From assembly GCA_021829645.1 (NCBI GenBank), contig JAKBPI010000014.1, forward strand, positions 1 to 51,798: a stretch of DNA of 51,798 bases, given 5' to 3'. This document shows, in pieces, positions 24,409-33,898 of this stretch (position 1 is the stretch's first letter; each line of letters starts with the position of its first letter). A program made the translations under genes and the position numbers. Origin of the DNA: Actinomycetes bacterium. GTDB taxonomy: Bacteria > Actinomycetota > Acidimicrobiia > Acidimicrobiales > Bog-793. Below the pieces are notes generated by a model that made no database searches, was not told the origin of the DNA, and saw only the letters and a program-made list of their open reading frames with translations.

Positions 24409-27000
24409 ATGAAGTTGAGCTGGAATGCTAGCGAGCTAAGGGCTGCTTTCACCAAATACTTTTCAGACAAGGGTCATCAGCCAGTAGAGCCTTGGCCTTT
24501 GGTGCCGGCAGAAGAGGGATTACTGTTCACGATAGCAGGCATGGTGCCTTTCAAACCCTACTTTACGGGAGAGAAGCAACCGCCTTTTTCCAGGGCAACC
24601 AGCATACAGCGCTGTTTTAGGATGCTCGACATCGAACTGGTTGGTACGACTGCTCGGCATAATACCTTTTTTGAGATGTTGGGTAATTTTAGTTTTGGGG
24701 ATTATTTTAAAGAAGAAGCTATTGCTTACGCTTGGGAATTTGTAACTCAAATTTTAGGTTTGGATCCAGACAAGTTATGGGTTACCGTTCATGAGTCAGA
24801 TGTCGATTCGGCAAAAATCTGGAAGACGATAGCCAAAGTACCCGATGACAGAATACAAGTTATGGGGGAAGACAATTTTTGGAAAATGGGAAACACAGGA
24901 CCATGTGGTCCATGTTCGGAAATTTATTTTGATAAAGGTGAGCGTTTCGGAGAGGCAGGCGGACCAAAATTTGGCGGAGAAGACAGGTTTGTAGAAATCT
25001 GGAACCTTGTTTTCATGCAATACGAAAGGCTTGCTGATGGTCAACTCATCCCATTGCCGAAACCCAGCATAGATACCGGAGCCGGTTTAGAAAGAATAGT
25101 AGCCCTTTTGGAAGGTGTAGATACGGTCTTTGACACCTGCTTAATGAAGCCAATTATAGACTACGCTGCCGAGCTGGCCGAAGTTCCTGAATCAGCCATG
25201 GAAGATTCGCTAATAGCTTTGAGGATCTTGGCAGATCATGCTCGAGCTATGGCATTTTTAATTTCTGATGGGGTATTTCCTTCCAATGAAGGACGAGGTT
25301 ATGTCCTAAGAAGAATTATACGTCGTGCCGCTATGCGAGCCAGCTATCTTGGTTATGACGGCTTAATGACTCCTCAACTCGGTTCTTTCGTCGCGGAACT
25401 GATGAAAAACAGCTACCCCAAACTCTATGAAGACGTTGATTTGATTACGAAAATACTGACCAAAGAAGAGGAAACTTTCAGGCGCACACTGAAATCAGGG
25501 GAAAACTTACTTAAGCAAGCTTTAGAGGATGACTTAGATATCCTTTCCGGTGAAGTTGCGTTTAAATTGCATGATACTTATGGTTTCCCGATTGAGCTGA
25601 CCATAGAAATGGCCCACGAAAAGCACAAAGAAGTTGACCTGGATGCATTTACTGAGTTGATGGAGTCACAGCGTGCCAGAGCCAGAGCTAATAGAAAGCA
25701 TCTTGCGGAAAACGACTCTGCCTATTATGAAGTACTGGAGACAATCGGTAAAGACTATGGGACCACGGAGCAGCTTTGGCATACCTCGACGAAGGCAAAA
25801 GCCAGAGTATTGGAAATACTTCCGACTGATAAGGAGAACGAGTTTGATCTCATCCTTACGGCCACATGTTTTTACCCGGAGGGTGGAGGTCAAGTTGGCG
25901 ACAGGGGTATCATTTCAGCAGGTAAAACAGTTTTTGAGGTGCGAGATACCCAGTTGGCTCATTTTTCGATTGTAAAGCACCGAGGTATGTTCCGGGGTAT
26001 TCCTTTCGAACCCGGTACAGAGGTTACTTTGGAAATAGATGAAGCTTTGAGGGAGGCTACTAGGAAAAACCACACAGCTACCCACTTACTACACGCCGCC
26101 TTACGTCGTGTTCTCGGTTCGCATGTAAAACAGCAAGGCTCTCTGGTAGCTCCCGATCGTCTGAGGTTTGATTTCAGCCACTTTGGTTCTCTTACTTTAG
26201 AAGAGAAAATCGAAATAGAAAATTTGGTAAACGAACGCATTCTGAAAGACTCACCTGTAGAAATTTACGAAACCACCAAACGTGAAGCCGAGGAAGCCGG
26301 TGCCATTGCATTTTTTGGCGAAAAATATGGGGAGAGAGTAAGGGTTGTACATGCCGGAGATTTTTCCACTGAACTCTGTGGCGGTACACACGTTTCTTCT
26401 CTCGGTATGATCGGCATGTTCTATATAGTTTCTGAGACGTCGATAGGTGCCAACACGAGGCGGATAGAAGCCACAACCGGACTCAATACTTTAGCTGAAA
26501 TGCGCTCCGACGAGACAATTCTCCAAGCCGCGGCTAATAAGTTGCATACATCAAAAGATCAGTTGTTTTCCGCTTTGGAAAAACTCGAACAATCCGAAGC
26601 AAAAGCCCGCCAAGCAGCAGCCAAGCTTAAAGAACTCAAAATTGCAGCCGAAGTAAAAAGACTTGAGTCACTGATTGAGAACGGAACGTTAGTGATCAGG
26701 TCTGACGGCTATCAGGCAGAAGAACTTCGCTCTATGGCGACTCAGCTATTAGGGAACAAAAAAATAGATTTTGCTGCAATCGTAAGTCTTCAAGAGGACG
26801 GCAAAGTGTCTCTTGCTGCGGGGGCAAACACCGAGAAAGGCTACAATGCCAAAGAGGCAGTCACGGCCGTTTCTACTCTTCTGGGAGGGGGCGGAGGCGG
26901 TTCGCCTGCGCTTGCCGTAGCGGGTGGAAAAAGCGGGGAAAACATTACTGAGATTCTGGATGCCTTACGGTCTTTCGTACAGCGTGGCACCACCCATTAG
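24409..27000 (+). CDS. alaS: Alanyl-tRNA synthetase
   Basis: Charges tRNA-Ala and edits mischarged seryl and glycyl products. The full-length protein has 863 residues. In order: the class II aminoacylation domain with IQRCFRMLDIE and NTGPCGPCSEIYFD; the tRNA-recognition region; the editing domain with HTATHLLH (His555, His559) and ELCGGTH (Cys657, His661), the four metal-binding residues; a helical segment; and the C-Ala domain ending in the Gly-rich GGGGGGSPALAVAGG. All key residues appear intact. It has its own promoter and heads an alaS-ruvX-aroE group, a common actinobacterial order. Confidence 0.98.
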   Translation: MKLSWNASELRAAFTKYFSDKGHQPVEPWPLVPAEEGLLFTIAGMVPFKPYFTGEKQPPFSRATSIQRCFRMLDIELVGTTARHNTFFEMLGNFSFGDYFKEEAIAYAWEFVTQILGLDPDKLWVTVHESDVDSAKIWKTIAKVPDDRIQVMGEDNFWKMGNTGPCGPCSEIYFDKGERFGEAGGPKFGGEDRFVEIWNLVFMQYERLADGQLIPLPKPSIDTGAGLERIVALLEGVDTVFDTCLMKPIIDYAAELAEVPESAMEDSLIALRILADHARAMAFLISDGVFPSNEGRGYVLRRIIRRAAMRASYLGYDGLMTPQLGSFVAELMKNSYPKLYEDVDLITKILTKEEETFRRTLKSGENLLKQALEDDLDILSGEVAFKLHDTYGFPIELTIEMAHEKHKEVDLDAFTELMESQRARARANRKHLAENDSAYYEVLETIGKDYGTTEQLWHTSTKAKARVLEILPTDKENEFDLILTATCFYPEGGGQVGDRGIISAGKTVFEVRDTQLAHFSIVKHRGMFRGIPFEPGTEVTLEIDEALREATRKNHTATHLLHAALRRVLGSHVKQQGSLVAPDRLRFDFSHFGSLTLEEKIEIENLVNERILKDSPVEIYETTKREAEEAGAIAFFGEKYGERVRVVHAGDFSTELCGGTHVSSLGMIGMFYIVSETSIGANTRRIEATTGLNTLAEMRSDETILQAAANKLHTSKDQLFSALEKLEQSEAKARQAAAKLKELKIAAEVKRLESLIENGTLVIRSDGYQAEELRSMATQLLGNKKIDFAAIVSLQEDGKVSLAAGANTEKGYNAKEAVTAVSTLLGGGGGGSPALAVAGGKSGENITEILDALRSFVQRGTTH

Positions 27001-27075
27001 AAAATATCTACCGAAGGCAGCTGTGGGGTTGCTTTGGAATTTCGACAGAGTTGAGAGAAGGGCTAGAGCGGAGGA

Positions 27076-27624
27076 GTGTCTCATAAAAGGGTTATAGCCT
27101 TAGACCTGGGCGAAAAAAGAATCGGTGTGGCTGTTGCTGATTCAAGTAGGGTTTTGGCTATGCCATGGGCCATTGTGGAAAGACAGTCAGATTATGAAGC
27201 CACTTATTTAGCCATTAGAGATGTCTTAGAAGACATTGACATAGATTTCATCGTGGTTGGCCTACCTGTATCTTTAAGCGGAAAACTCAATCAAGCGGCT
27301 GAACGCATATCCGATGATGCTAATAAACTATTGGGTTTTTTTGACACAAAGTGGGTTTTTTGGGATGAGAGAAACTCGAGCAAAGAGGCCTTTTCACTCT
27401 TAAGGGGAGCTAAAAGTATGTCTGAGGATATCTCGACAAGACATAGCCGCCAAAATTCCACAGGGAAATCCCCCACAGTCAAGTCGCGGGATGGGAGCGG
27501 GTCAGAAATGAGCACAAGGAAAAATACATTTTTACAGGGAAAGAGCTCCGGGTACCCCAAGACGCGCATTGATGATAAGGCAGCTGCTGTTATATTGCAA
27601 TCTTATTTGGATGCATTCAGGTAG
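27076..27624 (+). CDS. ruvX: RuvX/YqgF family putative pre-16S rRNA nuclease, with insertion
   Basis: An RNase H-fold protein, known in other bacteria to process the 5' end of pre-16S rRNA and once annotated as a Holliday junction resolvase. Catalytic acids are in place: Asp10 in ALDLGEKRIGVAVAD, the DER at 97-99 (DERLTT in most homologues, here DERNSS) and Asp166/Asp167 in IDDKAAAVILQSYL. VVGLPVSLSGK is also typical. Unusually, about 50 polar Ser/Thr/Lys/Arg-rich residues (roughly 112-163) stand between the DER helix and the last catalytic segment, so the protein has 182 residues instead of about 140-150. The GTG start is fixed by an in-frame stop at 27064-27066. Confidence 0.85.
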   Translation: MSHKRVIALDLGEKRIGVAVADSSRVLAMPWAIVERQSDYEATYLAIRDVLEDIDIDFIVVGLPVSLSGKLNQAAERISDDANKLLGFFDTKWVFWDERNSSKEAFSLLRGAKSMSEDISTRHSRQNSTGKSPTVKSRDGSGSEMSTRKNTFLQGKSSGYPKTRIDDKAAAVILQSYLDAFR

Positions 27625-27688
27625 AAGCAAATCTTTATACGGGTTATGATAGTGGCAAAGTATCTTTTAACATTGGAAAGGTGTAAAG

Positions 27689-28522
27689 ATGGCTGAAACT
27701 GCGGGCATCATAGGGGACCCTGTTTCACATTCGTTGTCACCGGCAATTCATAACGCTGCTTATAAAGCTCTTGGCTTGGACTGGCATTACTGTGCTTACC
27801 GTGTCGAAAAATCTGATGTAAAAGCGGCTGTCAGGGGAGCGATGGCGCTGTCACTTAGGGGGTTGTCGGTTACGATGCCACATAAACACGCCGTATCTCT
27901 CTTGGCTGATAAAAAAAGTGACGTAGTAAAACGACTTGGTTCTGCCAACACAATAACTTTTTCTGACGGTGAGATTATTGCCGAAAGTACTGACGGTCAG
28001 GGTCTCTTGGATGACATTTTGGATTGGGGGCTGATCCCGGTCGGCAAAAAAATTGTGATCATTGGTAACGGTGGGGCAGCAAAAGCCGCTCTTTTATCTT
28101 TGGCAAACGCCGGAGCGGCAGAAGTGGTGGTATTGGGAAGAAGAGAGGATGCTGCCGTCGATATTATCTCTATGGCTGAGGAAAACGTCAAATACGAACT
28201 ACTATCCCAGCTAGGATCCCATCGGGACGCAGACCTCTTTATCAATGCTACACCGGTCGGCATGGGCGGTAATGCGGATCTTGAGTCGAGTGAACTCAGT
28301 GGGCTCAAAAGTATTTTTTCCGAAAAGCATTGGGTTTTGGATATGATTTATTCGCCGTTGGAAACGCCTATCATGAAGACGGCCAGTCGTTGTGGTGCCA
28401 AAGTGAGAAACGGGCTCGGTATGTTGATCCATCAAGCAGCTATTCAGTTCTATATTTGGACCGGTTGTGAGCCGCCACTCCAAGTTATGTGGGAAGCGGT
28501 TCTGGCAAATCTAAAGGAATAG
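27689..28522 (+). CDS. aroE: Shikimate dehydrogenase
   Basis: Reduces 3-dehydroshikimate to shikimate with NADPH in the pathway to aromatic amino acids, folate and menaquinone. The protein has 277 residues. GDPVSHSLSPAIHNAA binds the substrate, Lys66 (TMPHKH) and Asp102 (STDGQG) are the catalytic pair, GNGGAAKAA (about 126-134) is the dinucleotide loop, and DMIYSPLETP is the typical C-terminal segment. GGAAAGG at 27673-27679 serves the ATG. In many Actinobacteria mltG lies between ruvX and aroE; here only 64 non-coding bases do. Confidence 0.96.
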   Translation: MAETAGIIGDPVSHSLSPAIHNAAYKALGLDWHYCAYRVEKSDVKAAVRGAMALSLRGLSVTMPHKHAVSLLADKKSDVVKRLGSANTITFSDGEIIAESTDGQGLLDDILDWGLIPVGKKIVIIGNGGAAKAALLSLANAGAAEVVVLGRREDAAVDIISMAEENVKYELLSQLGSHRDADLFINATPVGMGGNADLESSELSGLKSIFSEKHWVLDMIYSPLETPIMKTASRCGAKVRNGLGMLIHQAAIQFYIWTGCEPPLQVMWEAVLANLKE

Positions 28523-28532
28523 TCAGGTTTTC

Positions 28533-29033
28533 TCAGTAGCCAAGAGCGGTCAATACTTCTTCACTTACCATAATGGGCACTTCCGGTGTATGGTAAAGGG
28601 CAATAGCCAGAGCGTCAGAAGGCCGTGCATCAATGTTCTTTTTCCCTTTTGGCCCCGATATGACGAGTTCTGTTAGAAACACTTCGCCTACCGCCTTTGT
28701 TATCATTATTTGGTCGACACACAAAGAGAAATTTGCCAATATATCCATTATAAGGGTATGAGTGATGGGTCGTTTATGGCGAATTTTATTTTGAGCGTAC
28801 GATACCGCTATACCTTCCATGGCGCCGGTTTTTATGATTAGCCGCCTATGGGGAGGAAGCACTTCCTCTAAAGTAATTTTGGGGTGACTGTCCGGCAGTG
28901 TGAGGTTGACGTTGGCGACCCTCATTTGTATGGCTACCGTCGGCACGGGGATATAACTTTTTTGGTCGGCGGCAAGTATCTTTGGTACTGCCTTCGTATC
29001 TGGCGTCGCAGCGTCTAAAAACTCTTTATCCAT
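28533..29033 (-). CDS. Bifunctional nuclease (DUF151) family protein
   Basis: A 166-residue protein of the BFN/DUF151 family. The family core begins with MRVANVNLTLPDSHPKITLEE and includes the substrate-side RRLIIKTGAMEGIAVSYA and the DARPSDALAIALYHTPEVPIMVSEEVL signature, in which the RPSDA motif is nearly invariant. Members have been reported with DNase and RNase activity in plants, and Mycobacterium tuberculosis has an enzyme of this family; the bacterial role is poorly known. The first 20 or so residues are a non-conserved extension. It is convergent with aroE, only ten bases apart, and lies downstream of rodA on the same strand. Confidence 0.85.
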   Translation of the reverse strand: MDKEFLDAATPDTKAVPKILAADQKSYIPVPTVAIQMRVANVNLTLPDSHPKITLEEVLPPHRRLIIKTGAMEGIAVSYAQNKIRHKRPITHTLIMDILANFSLCVDQIMITKAVGEVFLTELVISGPKGKKNIDARPSDALAIALYHTPEVPIMVSEEVLTALGY

Positions 29034-29101
29034 GTCTCTTCAACCGATTCCTAGAAATAATTCTTTTTGTTATACATCCCGAGTTGTTTGTGTCCTCTGG
29101 G

Positions 29102-30307
29102 CTAAACATATCTGCTACTTTTCACGGAAGTATTGCGATATGTCACATTTAGTACTAAGCCTATGGCCGCAAAAAAAGCAATAATTGCCGAGCCGCCATA
29201 CGATATAAATGGCAAAGGGATGCCCGTTATGGGCATAAGTCCTATATCCATGCCAATATTCTGAAAAGCCGAGAATACTATAAAAGCAAGTACACCTACA
29301 CAAAGCAGCTTACCCATTATATCTTTGGAGACCTTCGCTGCATGGACAATCCTTACGGCAAGCAATGCATACATTGCCACCACGAAAATTGATCCAATAA
29401 AGCCGAGCTGTTCTCCGATGGCGGCAAATATTGTGTCTGCATACAATTCAGGTATGTAATCCAGATTTACCAGCGATCCCTTGAAAAGACCACTTCCTCT
29501 AACGCCTCCTACTCCTATGGCATTTTCTGTTTGGGTGAGTTGGTATTTAGAGGCCGATGATGCATTATTGGGATTGAAAAAGCTAGTCAACCTCTGGAGT
29601 TGATAAGAATTAATTAAATGATCGTGTATGGCAAAGAAAGCCACCAACCCTGCGATAGCGGCTAAAACAAGTAGAATTCTGAGTCGGGTTCCGCCAGCCA
29701 CAAGCAATGCACTCATCACCACCCCAAGCACTACACCTGTTCCGAGGTCAGGCTGTTTGATGATCAATAACATAGGTATTGCTGCCAAAATGAGAATGAA
29801 GGCAACAGATCGCAGTTTTAGGTTTGTACCGTGTGACTGCACATACCACGCTATGGCGCAGATGACCCCGATAACGCTTATTTCAGAAGGTTGCAATTGA
29901 ATGGGACCAAGTGGGATCCAGCGCTGGGCACTTGCCGACGGTCCGCTATATGTCGTAGAGATCTGAGAGTGGAATGCAAACACAGCCAAGAGTAGCAAGA
30001 CCCCTAAACCATAAATTGGATAAGCCAAATATTCCAGGCGCCTGTAATCTATGGAAGCAGTTATGGACATAGCTATTATTCCGATAATGACATAGAGCAG
30101 TTGTCGTTTGAGGAAATAGGTTGGTTCCAGCGGGTAGTAATTTTTAGTTGCCGAATAGACAATAATTAAACCTATCACGGAAAGCATCAAAACAGCCAAG
30201 AGTAATAAGATATCCACCCGTTTGAGCCATGACCAGATAAAAGTTTTCTTAATAGCTGTGTATTTTGCGTTCAAGGAACTCGTTGTATCAAAGAATTGCG
30301 TGGTCAC
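29102..30307 (-). CDS. rodA: SEDS peptidoglycan polymerase, RodA-like
   Basis: An integral membrane glycosyltransferase of the SEDS family that polymerises lipid II during elongation. The 401-residue protein has about ten helices. Conserved segments are IVYSATKNYYPLEPTYFLKRQ, RWIPLGPIQLQPSE, KQPDLGTG, and the loop YIPELYADTIFAAIGEQLG holding the catalytic Asp, then ITGIPLPFISYGGSA. The short length and these motifs favour RodA over FtsW. The start is a GTG at 30307 and no good ribosome binding site is seen. The gene is followed by the BFN-family gene. No class B PBP partner lies next to it. Confidence 0.9.
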   Translation of the reverse strand: MTTQFFDTTSSLNAKYTAIKKTFIWSWLKRVDILLLLAVLMLSVIGLIIVYSATKNYYPLEPTYFLKRQLLYVIIGIIAMSITASIDYRRLEYLAYPIYGLGVLLLLAVFAFHSQISTTYSGPSASAQRWIPLGPIQLQPSEISVIGVICAIAWYVQSHGTNLKLRSVAFILILAAIPMLLIIKQPDLGTGVVLGVVMSALLVAGGTRLRILLVLAAIAGLVAFFAIHDHLINSYQLQRLTSFFNPNNASSASKYQLTQTENAIGVGGVRGSGLFKGSLVNLDYIPELYADTIFAAIGEQLGFIGSIFVVAMYALLAVRIVHAAKVSKDIMGKLLCVGVLAFIVFSAFQNIGMDIGLMPITGIPLPFISYGGSAIIAFFAAIGLVLNVTYRNTSVKSSRYV

Positions 30308-30447
30308 TTTAAAATAAACTTTACCTTTTAATTGCCTGCAACGATAGAGTCGCTGCGTTTATTCAATACATAATAAATCAAATATTTACTTTATGGGGTG
30401 CGGGAGAGACCGACAAAATTGACTTCGCTGATTTTAGGCGTACCAAG

Positions 30448-32013
30448 TCATTCCCATTCGATGGAAGCAGGCGGTTTGCTGGTTATGTCAAGGGCCACCC
30501 TTGTGATCTGTGCTACCTCGTTTGTGATTCTAGAAGATATTTTTGCCAAGAGGTCATAGTCGAGGCGGGCCCAGTCTGCAGTCATCGCATCTTGGCTCAC
30601 TACCGGTCGGAGGATTGCCGGCATACCGTATGTCCTGGCGTCTCCCTGTACTCCGACAGAGCGTACATTGGCCAGTAGCACCACCGGACATTGCCAAAGG
30701 GAGAATGACACATCAGCTTTTTCCAGCTCCTCTGTGACGATTTTATCAGCGTCGGCAAGTATTTTTAGGTGTTCTTTTGTGACTTCTCCGATAATTCTGA
30801 CGGCGAGTCCGGGACCCGGAAAAGGGTGCCGCCAAACTATCTTCTTTTTTAGCCCTAGGGCCTCACCAACTTCTCTGACCTCGTCTTTAAAAAGGTCTCT
30901 GAGCGGTTCTATAAGTTTAAATTCCATATCGTCGGGGAGTCCGCCTACGTTATGGTGACTTTTTATAACAGAGGTTCCGGTTGCGCTGCCAGATTCGACT
31001 ACGTCGGGGTAAAGGGTTCCTTGGACAAGATAGTCAAAACTCGGGATTCCTTGTGCGTCCGCCACCTTTTTACTCGCCCTCTCAAAAGCCCTTATGAAAG
31101 CGTTACCGATAATTTTTCTTTTTGCTTCCGGCTCTGTTATCCCTTGCAGATCTCTTAGGAATTCCGTCTCTGCTTCTTCCACATAAAGTCTGATATGATT
31201 TGTCTCGGCAAAGTCTGAGATGACCTGTTCCTTTTCGCCTTTGCGGAGCAGTCCGTTGTCGACAAAAACACACGTAAGCTGATCTCCTATGGCTTTATGT
31301 ACCAAAGCTGCCGCTACTGCCGAATCAACTCCGCCGGAAAGAGCGCATAAGACATGCTTATCTTGAACGGTATCTCGAATTTTGTCTACTTGCATTTCTA
31401 TGATTTCATCTGCCAGCCATGTGGGTTTGCAACCGGCTATATCATAGAGAAAAGTCTGTAAAGTTTGCTGACCGTAAGGGGTATGCACAACTTCCGGATG
31501 CCACTGCAGACCATAAATGCGGTCACGTTCGTTATGAAAAGCCGCTATGGCAGCCGCAGGGCTCTTTGCCGAAGCTATAAAGGAATCGGGAAGCGAGACA
31601 ACGGCATCTCTGTGAGACATCCATACATCCTGATTTTTAGGTTGCCCGGAAAAGAGAGGTTCGGCAGTATCTATGATACTAATTTCGGTACGGCCGTATT
31701 CGGCAGAATCATTTTGCGCCACCGTCCCGTTGACGCTTTGGGCGATAGCTTGAAAGCCATAGCAAATTCCCAATATCGGTATTCCAAGTTTTAGTATTTC
31801 TGGGTTGAGCTGAGGGGCATTTTTTTCAAAGACACTTGCCGGGCCACCTGAAAGTATTATGGCTGATGGTTGGTAGTGAAGTATTTCCTCGGTGGTGGCA
31901 GAGTACGGCACTATAACAGAAAAAACGCGAGCTTCGCGAACGCGCCTCGCGATAAGTTGTGCATACTGGGCACCAAAATTTATAACTACTACGGTATTGT
32001 GATTGGTTTCCAC
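30448..32013 (-). CDS. guaA: GMP synthase (glutamine-hydrolysing)
   Basis: Converts XMP to GMP with ATP and glutamine. The protein has 521 residues. The N-terminal class I glutamine amidotransferase domain has Cys84 (GICYGFQ), His172 and Glu174 (QWHPEV). The ATP-pyrophosphatase domain carries the P-loop SGGVDSA at 226-232. The C-terminal dimerisation domain ends in ITSKPPASIEWE, the classic GuaA terminus. All catalytic residues are present. It lies upstream of rodA on the same strand with a 140-base gap, and no guaB is visible nearby. Confidence 0.98.
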   Translation of the reverse strand: METNHNTVVVINFGAQYAQLIARRVREARVFSVIVPYSATTEEILHYQPSAIILSGGPASVFEKNAPQLNPEILKLGIPILGICYGFQAIAQSVNGTVAQNDSAEYGRTEISIIDTAEPLFSGQPKNQDVWMSHRDAVVSLPDSFIASAKSPAAAIAAFHNERDRIYGLQWHPEVVHTPYGQQTLQTFLYDIAGCKPTWLADEIIEMQVDKIRDTVQDKHVLCALSGGVDSAVAAALVHKAIGDQLTCVFVDNGLLRKGEKEQVISDFAETNHIRLYVEEAETEFLRDLQGITEPEAKRKIIGNAFIRAFERASKKVADAQGIPSFDYLVQGTLYPDVVESGSATGTSVIKSHHNVGGLPDDMEFKLIEPLRDLFKDEVREVGEALGLKKKIVWRHPFPGPGLAVRIIGEVTKEHLKILADADKIVTEELEKADVSFSLWQCPVVLLANVRSVGVQGDARTYGMPAILRPVVSQDAMTADWARLDYDLLAKISSRITNEVAQITRVALDITSKPPASIEWE

Positions 32014-32134
32014 CGACTCAGTTTAGCGCTATTTTCTTGTTTTGATCTTGTAAATTCCAGATATACAAAGAAAAGTACACTATTTTTGTACAATGTTTTC
32101 AAATAGTTTACCAAGTCTTATTGGGCAGCTTGTT

Positions 32135-33553
32135 CTATGAAGCGATTGTATTAGTTTCGTCAGATATGCGCATGAGTAAAGCGATGAGGGCATAATTGGC
32201 AACCAGCGAAGACCCTCCGTAGGAGACGAGAGGTAAAGTTACTCCTGTCAACGGTAACAATCTGGTCACACCGGCCATAATGAAAAATGTCTGCAAGCCA
32301 AAGGTCAAAATTAGTCCTAAGCATAGCAGCTTGGTAAAGTCACTTTTTGCTCTCGCTGCAGCCCTGAGACCTGCTCCTATAATGAGTACATAGCCGACCA
32401 TAAGCGCTGTTGTGCCGACCAGCCCCAGTTCTTCACCGAATACGGCAAATATGAAGTCGCTCGTTGCAACAGGCAGTGGGGTGGTCCCTTGGTTGGGGAT
32501 GTAGTGGACGAGTCCTAAACCCAACCCTGAGCCGAACATTCCTCCCCGCCCGAAGGCGAGTTCACCTTGAACAGGCTGATATCCGGCATAGTAGCCGGAT
32601 GTGTTGTAATATTTCCATGGATCAATCCAGACGGCAAAACGCCCTCCTATCTGTCCCAAGATGTGCGCAGCGAAAAAGGTCGCCAATCCAAAAAGGCCAA
32701 CCCCTATGATCACATAGCCCCATCTGCCTGAAGCCGCCCAAAGCATCATCAGAAACACCAAAAAGATAATAAGTGAAAAGCCCACGTCTTTTTCTGCCAA
32801 GATGATCAACAAAGCAGCTCCTGCGGCCAAAGCCACCGGACCCAAGACCCTTAGGTCGGGCAGTAAAACATTTCCTACTCTTTTGGTAGGTATGGCAAAC
32901 AACTCTTTTTTTTCGGCAAAAAATGAAGCGAAGAAAACCACCAGTAAAATTTTTGCTATTTCTACAGGTTGAAATTCTAAAGTTGAACTGAGCCTTACCC
33001 AAAGGCGTGCCCCATCTACACTGTAGCCAAAGTGCGGTATAAGTGGCGTCAAGAGTAGGAAAAAAGCAAAAAAACCTATTAGATAACGATATTTATCAAG
33101 GTCACGTGACCGCCTGATAAAGACTAAAGTTAGAGTATATACTCCTATGCCCACTACCGTCCAAAGCAGCTGACTTGTCGCAGCAAGAGGTTCAAGCCGC
33201 TTAATCATGATCCAACCCATGCCGTTTAATACAAGCGTAATAGGCATAATAACCGGATCAGCGAAGGGCACAAGGTATCTGTTGATAATTTGTATGATAA
33301 CGCAGACCCCTATTATGATAGCTATCGGAACATACACATGGGGAGGGATTTGGTTTGTGGCAGCTAAGCTTGCCAAGGTCATGGCTGAGATCACTACGGC
33401 TATACCCACTACCATTAATCCCAGTTCACTTCGACGTCTTGGCTTAACTTTTAGGAATCTCGCTACACGCTGTGTTTCGTTACGCCATATTCTGGAATGC
33501 CTGATAGTAATGCCGGATTTATTAGAAAGAGTGTCACTGGTCGTCATTGCCAC
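32135..33553 (-). CDS. Second SEDS family protein (FtsW/RodA)
   Basis: A 472-residue SEDS protein with an extra N-terminal cytoplasmic stretch of about 40 residues (RNETQRVARFLKVKPRRRSE) and about twelve hydrophobic segments. SEDS signatures are seen: VRLSSTLEFQPVEIAKI, LAEKDVGFSLIIF, FAVFGEELGLVG with the catalytic Asp just before it in SDFIFA, and LLPLTGVTLPLVSYGGSS. The extended topology resembles the SEDS proteins encoded beside pknA/pknB and pbpA in other Actinobacteria, but none of those genes is present here. It polymerises glycan strands, in elongation or division; the choice cannot be made from sequence. Confidence 0.88.
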   Translation of the reverse strand: MAMTTSDTLSNKSGITIRHSRIWRNETQRVARFLKVKPRRRSELGLMVVGIAVVISAMTLASLAATNQIPPHVYVPIAIIIGVCVIIQIINRYLVPFADPVIMPITLVLNGMGWIMIKRLEPLAATSQLLWTVVGIGVYTLTLVFIRRSRDLDKYRYLIGFFAFFLLLTPLIPHFGYSVDGARLWVRLSSTLEFQPVEIAKILLVVFFASFFAEKKELFAIPTKRVGNVLLPDLRVLGPVALAAGAALLIILAEKDVGFSLIIFLVFLMMLWAASGRWGYVIIGVGLFGLATFFAAHILGQIGGRFAVWIDPWKYYNTSGYYAGYQPVQGELAFGRGGMFGSGLGLGLVHYIPNQGTTPLPVATSDFIFAVFGEELGLVGTTALMVGYVLIIGAGLRAAARAKSDFTKLLCLGLILTFGLQTFFIMAGVTRLLPLTGVTLPLVSYGGSSLVANYALIALLMRISDETNTIAS

Positions 33554-33898
33554 ATTGTTAGATTAACAAAGTTTTGCACATACGGGATGAGTTTTAGGCA
33601 AAGAATATCTTTCTTGTGAGTAAGAGACTTGGGCGGTGTAGTCGGTCCGTAGTCTCTACTCGTCATATCGCTAAAGTAAAGAAGTAGCTTTGAGAGAGCG
33701 GCAGGGATTCGGTATAAGCAATTTGGAAGATCCGTATTGTCGTTGGGAACTTGGAAAACGCAGTATCAGCTCTTGCAGCTGGCAGACGTAGATATAAAAC
33801 TAAATACAATTTATTTTTATATTATAAAGTCAGGTTTTTGAGGTAGACTAATTGTGTTTGTAGATTTGTAATAAAAAATACCTCATGTAATAACAAAT
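33554..33898. other. Divergent intergenic region with hairpin and weak promoter
   Basis: No gene is supported here. AGAGACT at 33623-33629 and AGTCTCT at 33651-33657 form a perfect 7-bp stem in the 5' region of the leftward SEDS gene. For the rightward gene, TTGAGG (33838-33843) and TAGATT (33861-33866) at 17 bp spacing form a possible promoter in a very A+T-rich stretch. Confidence 0.4.
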
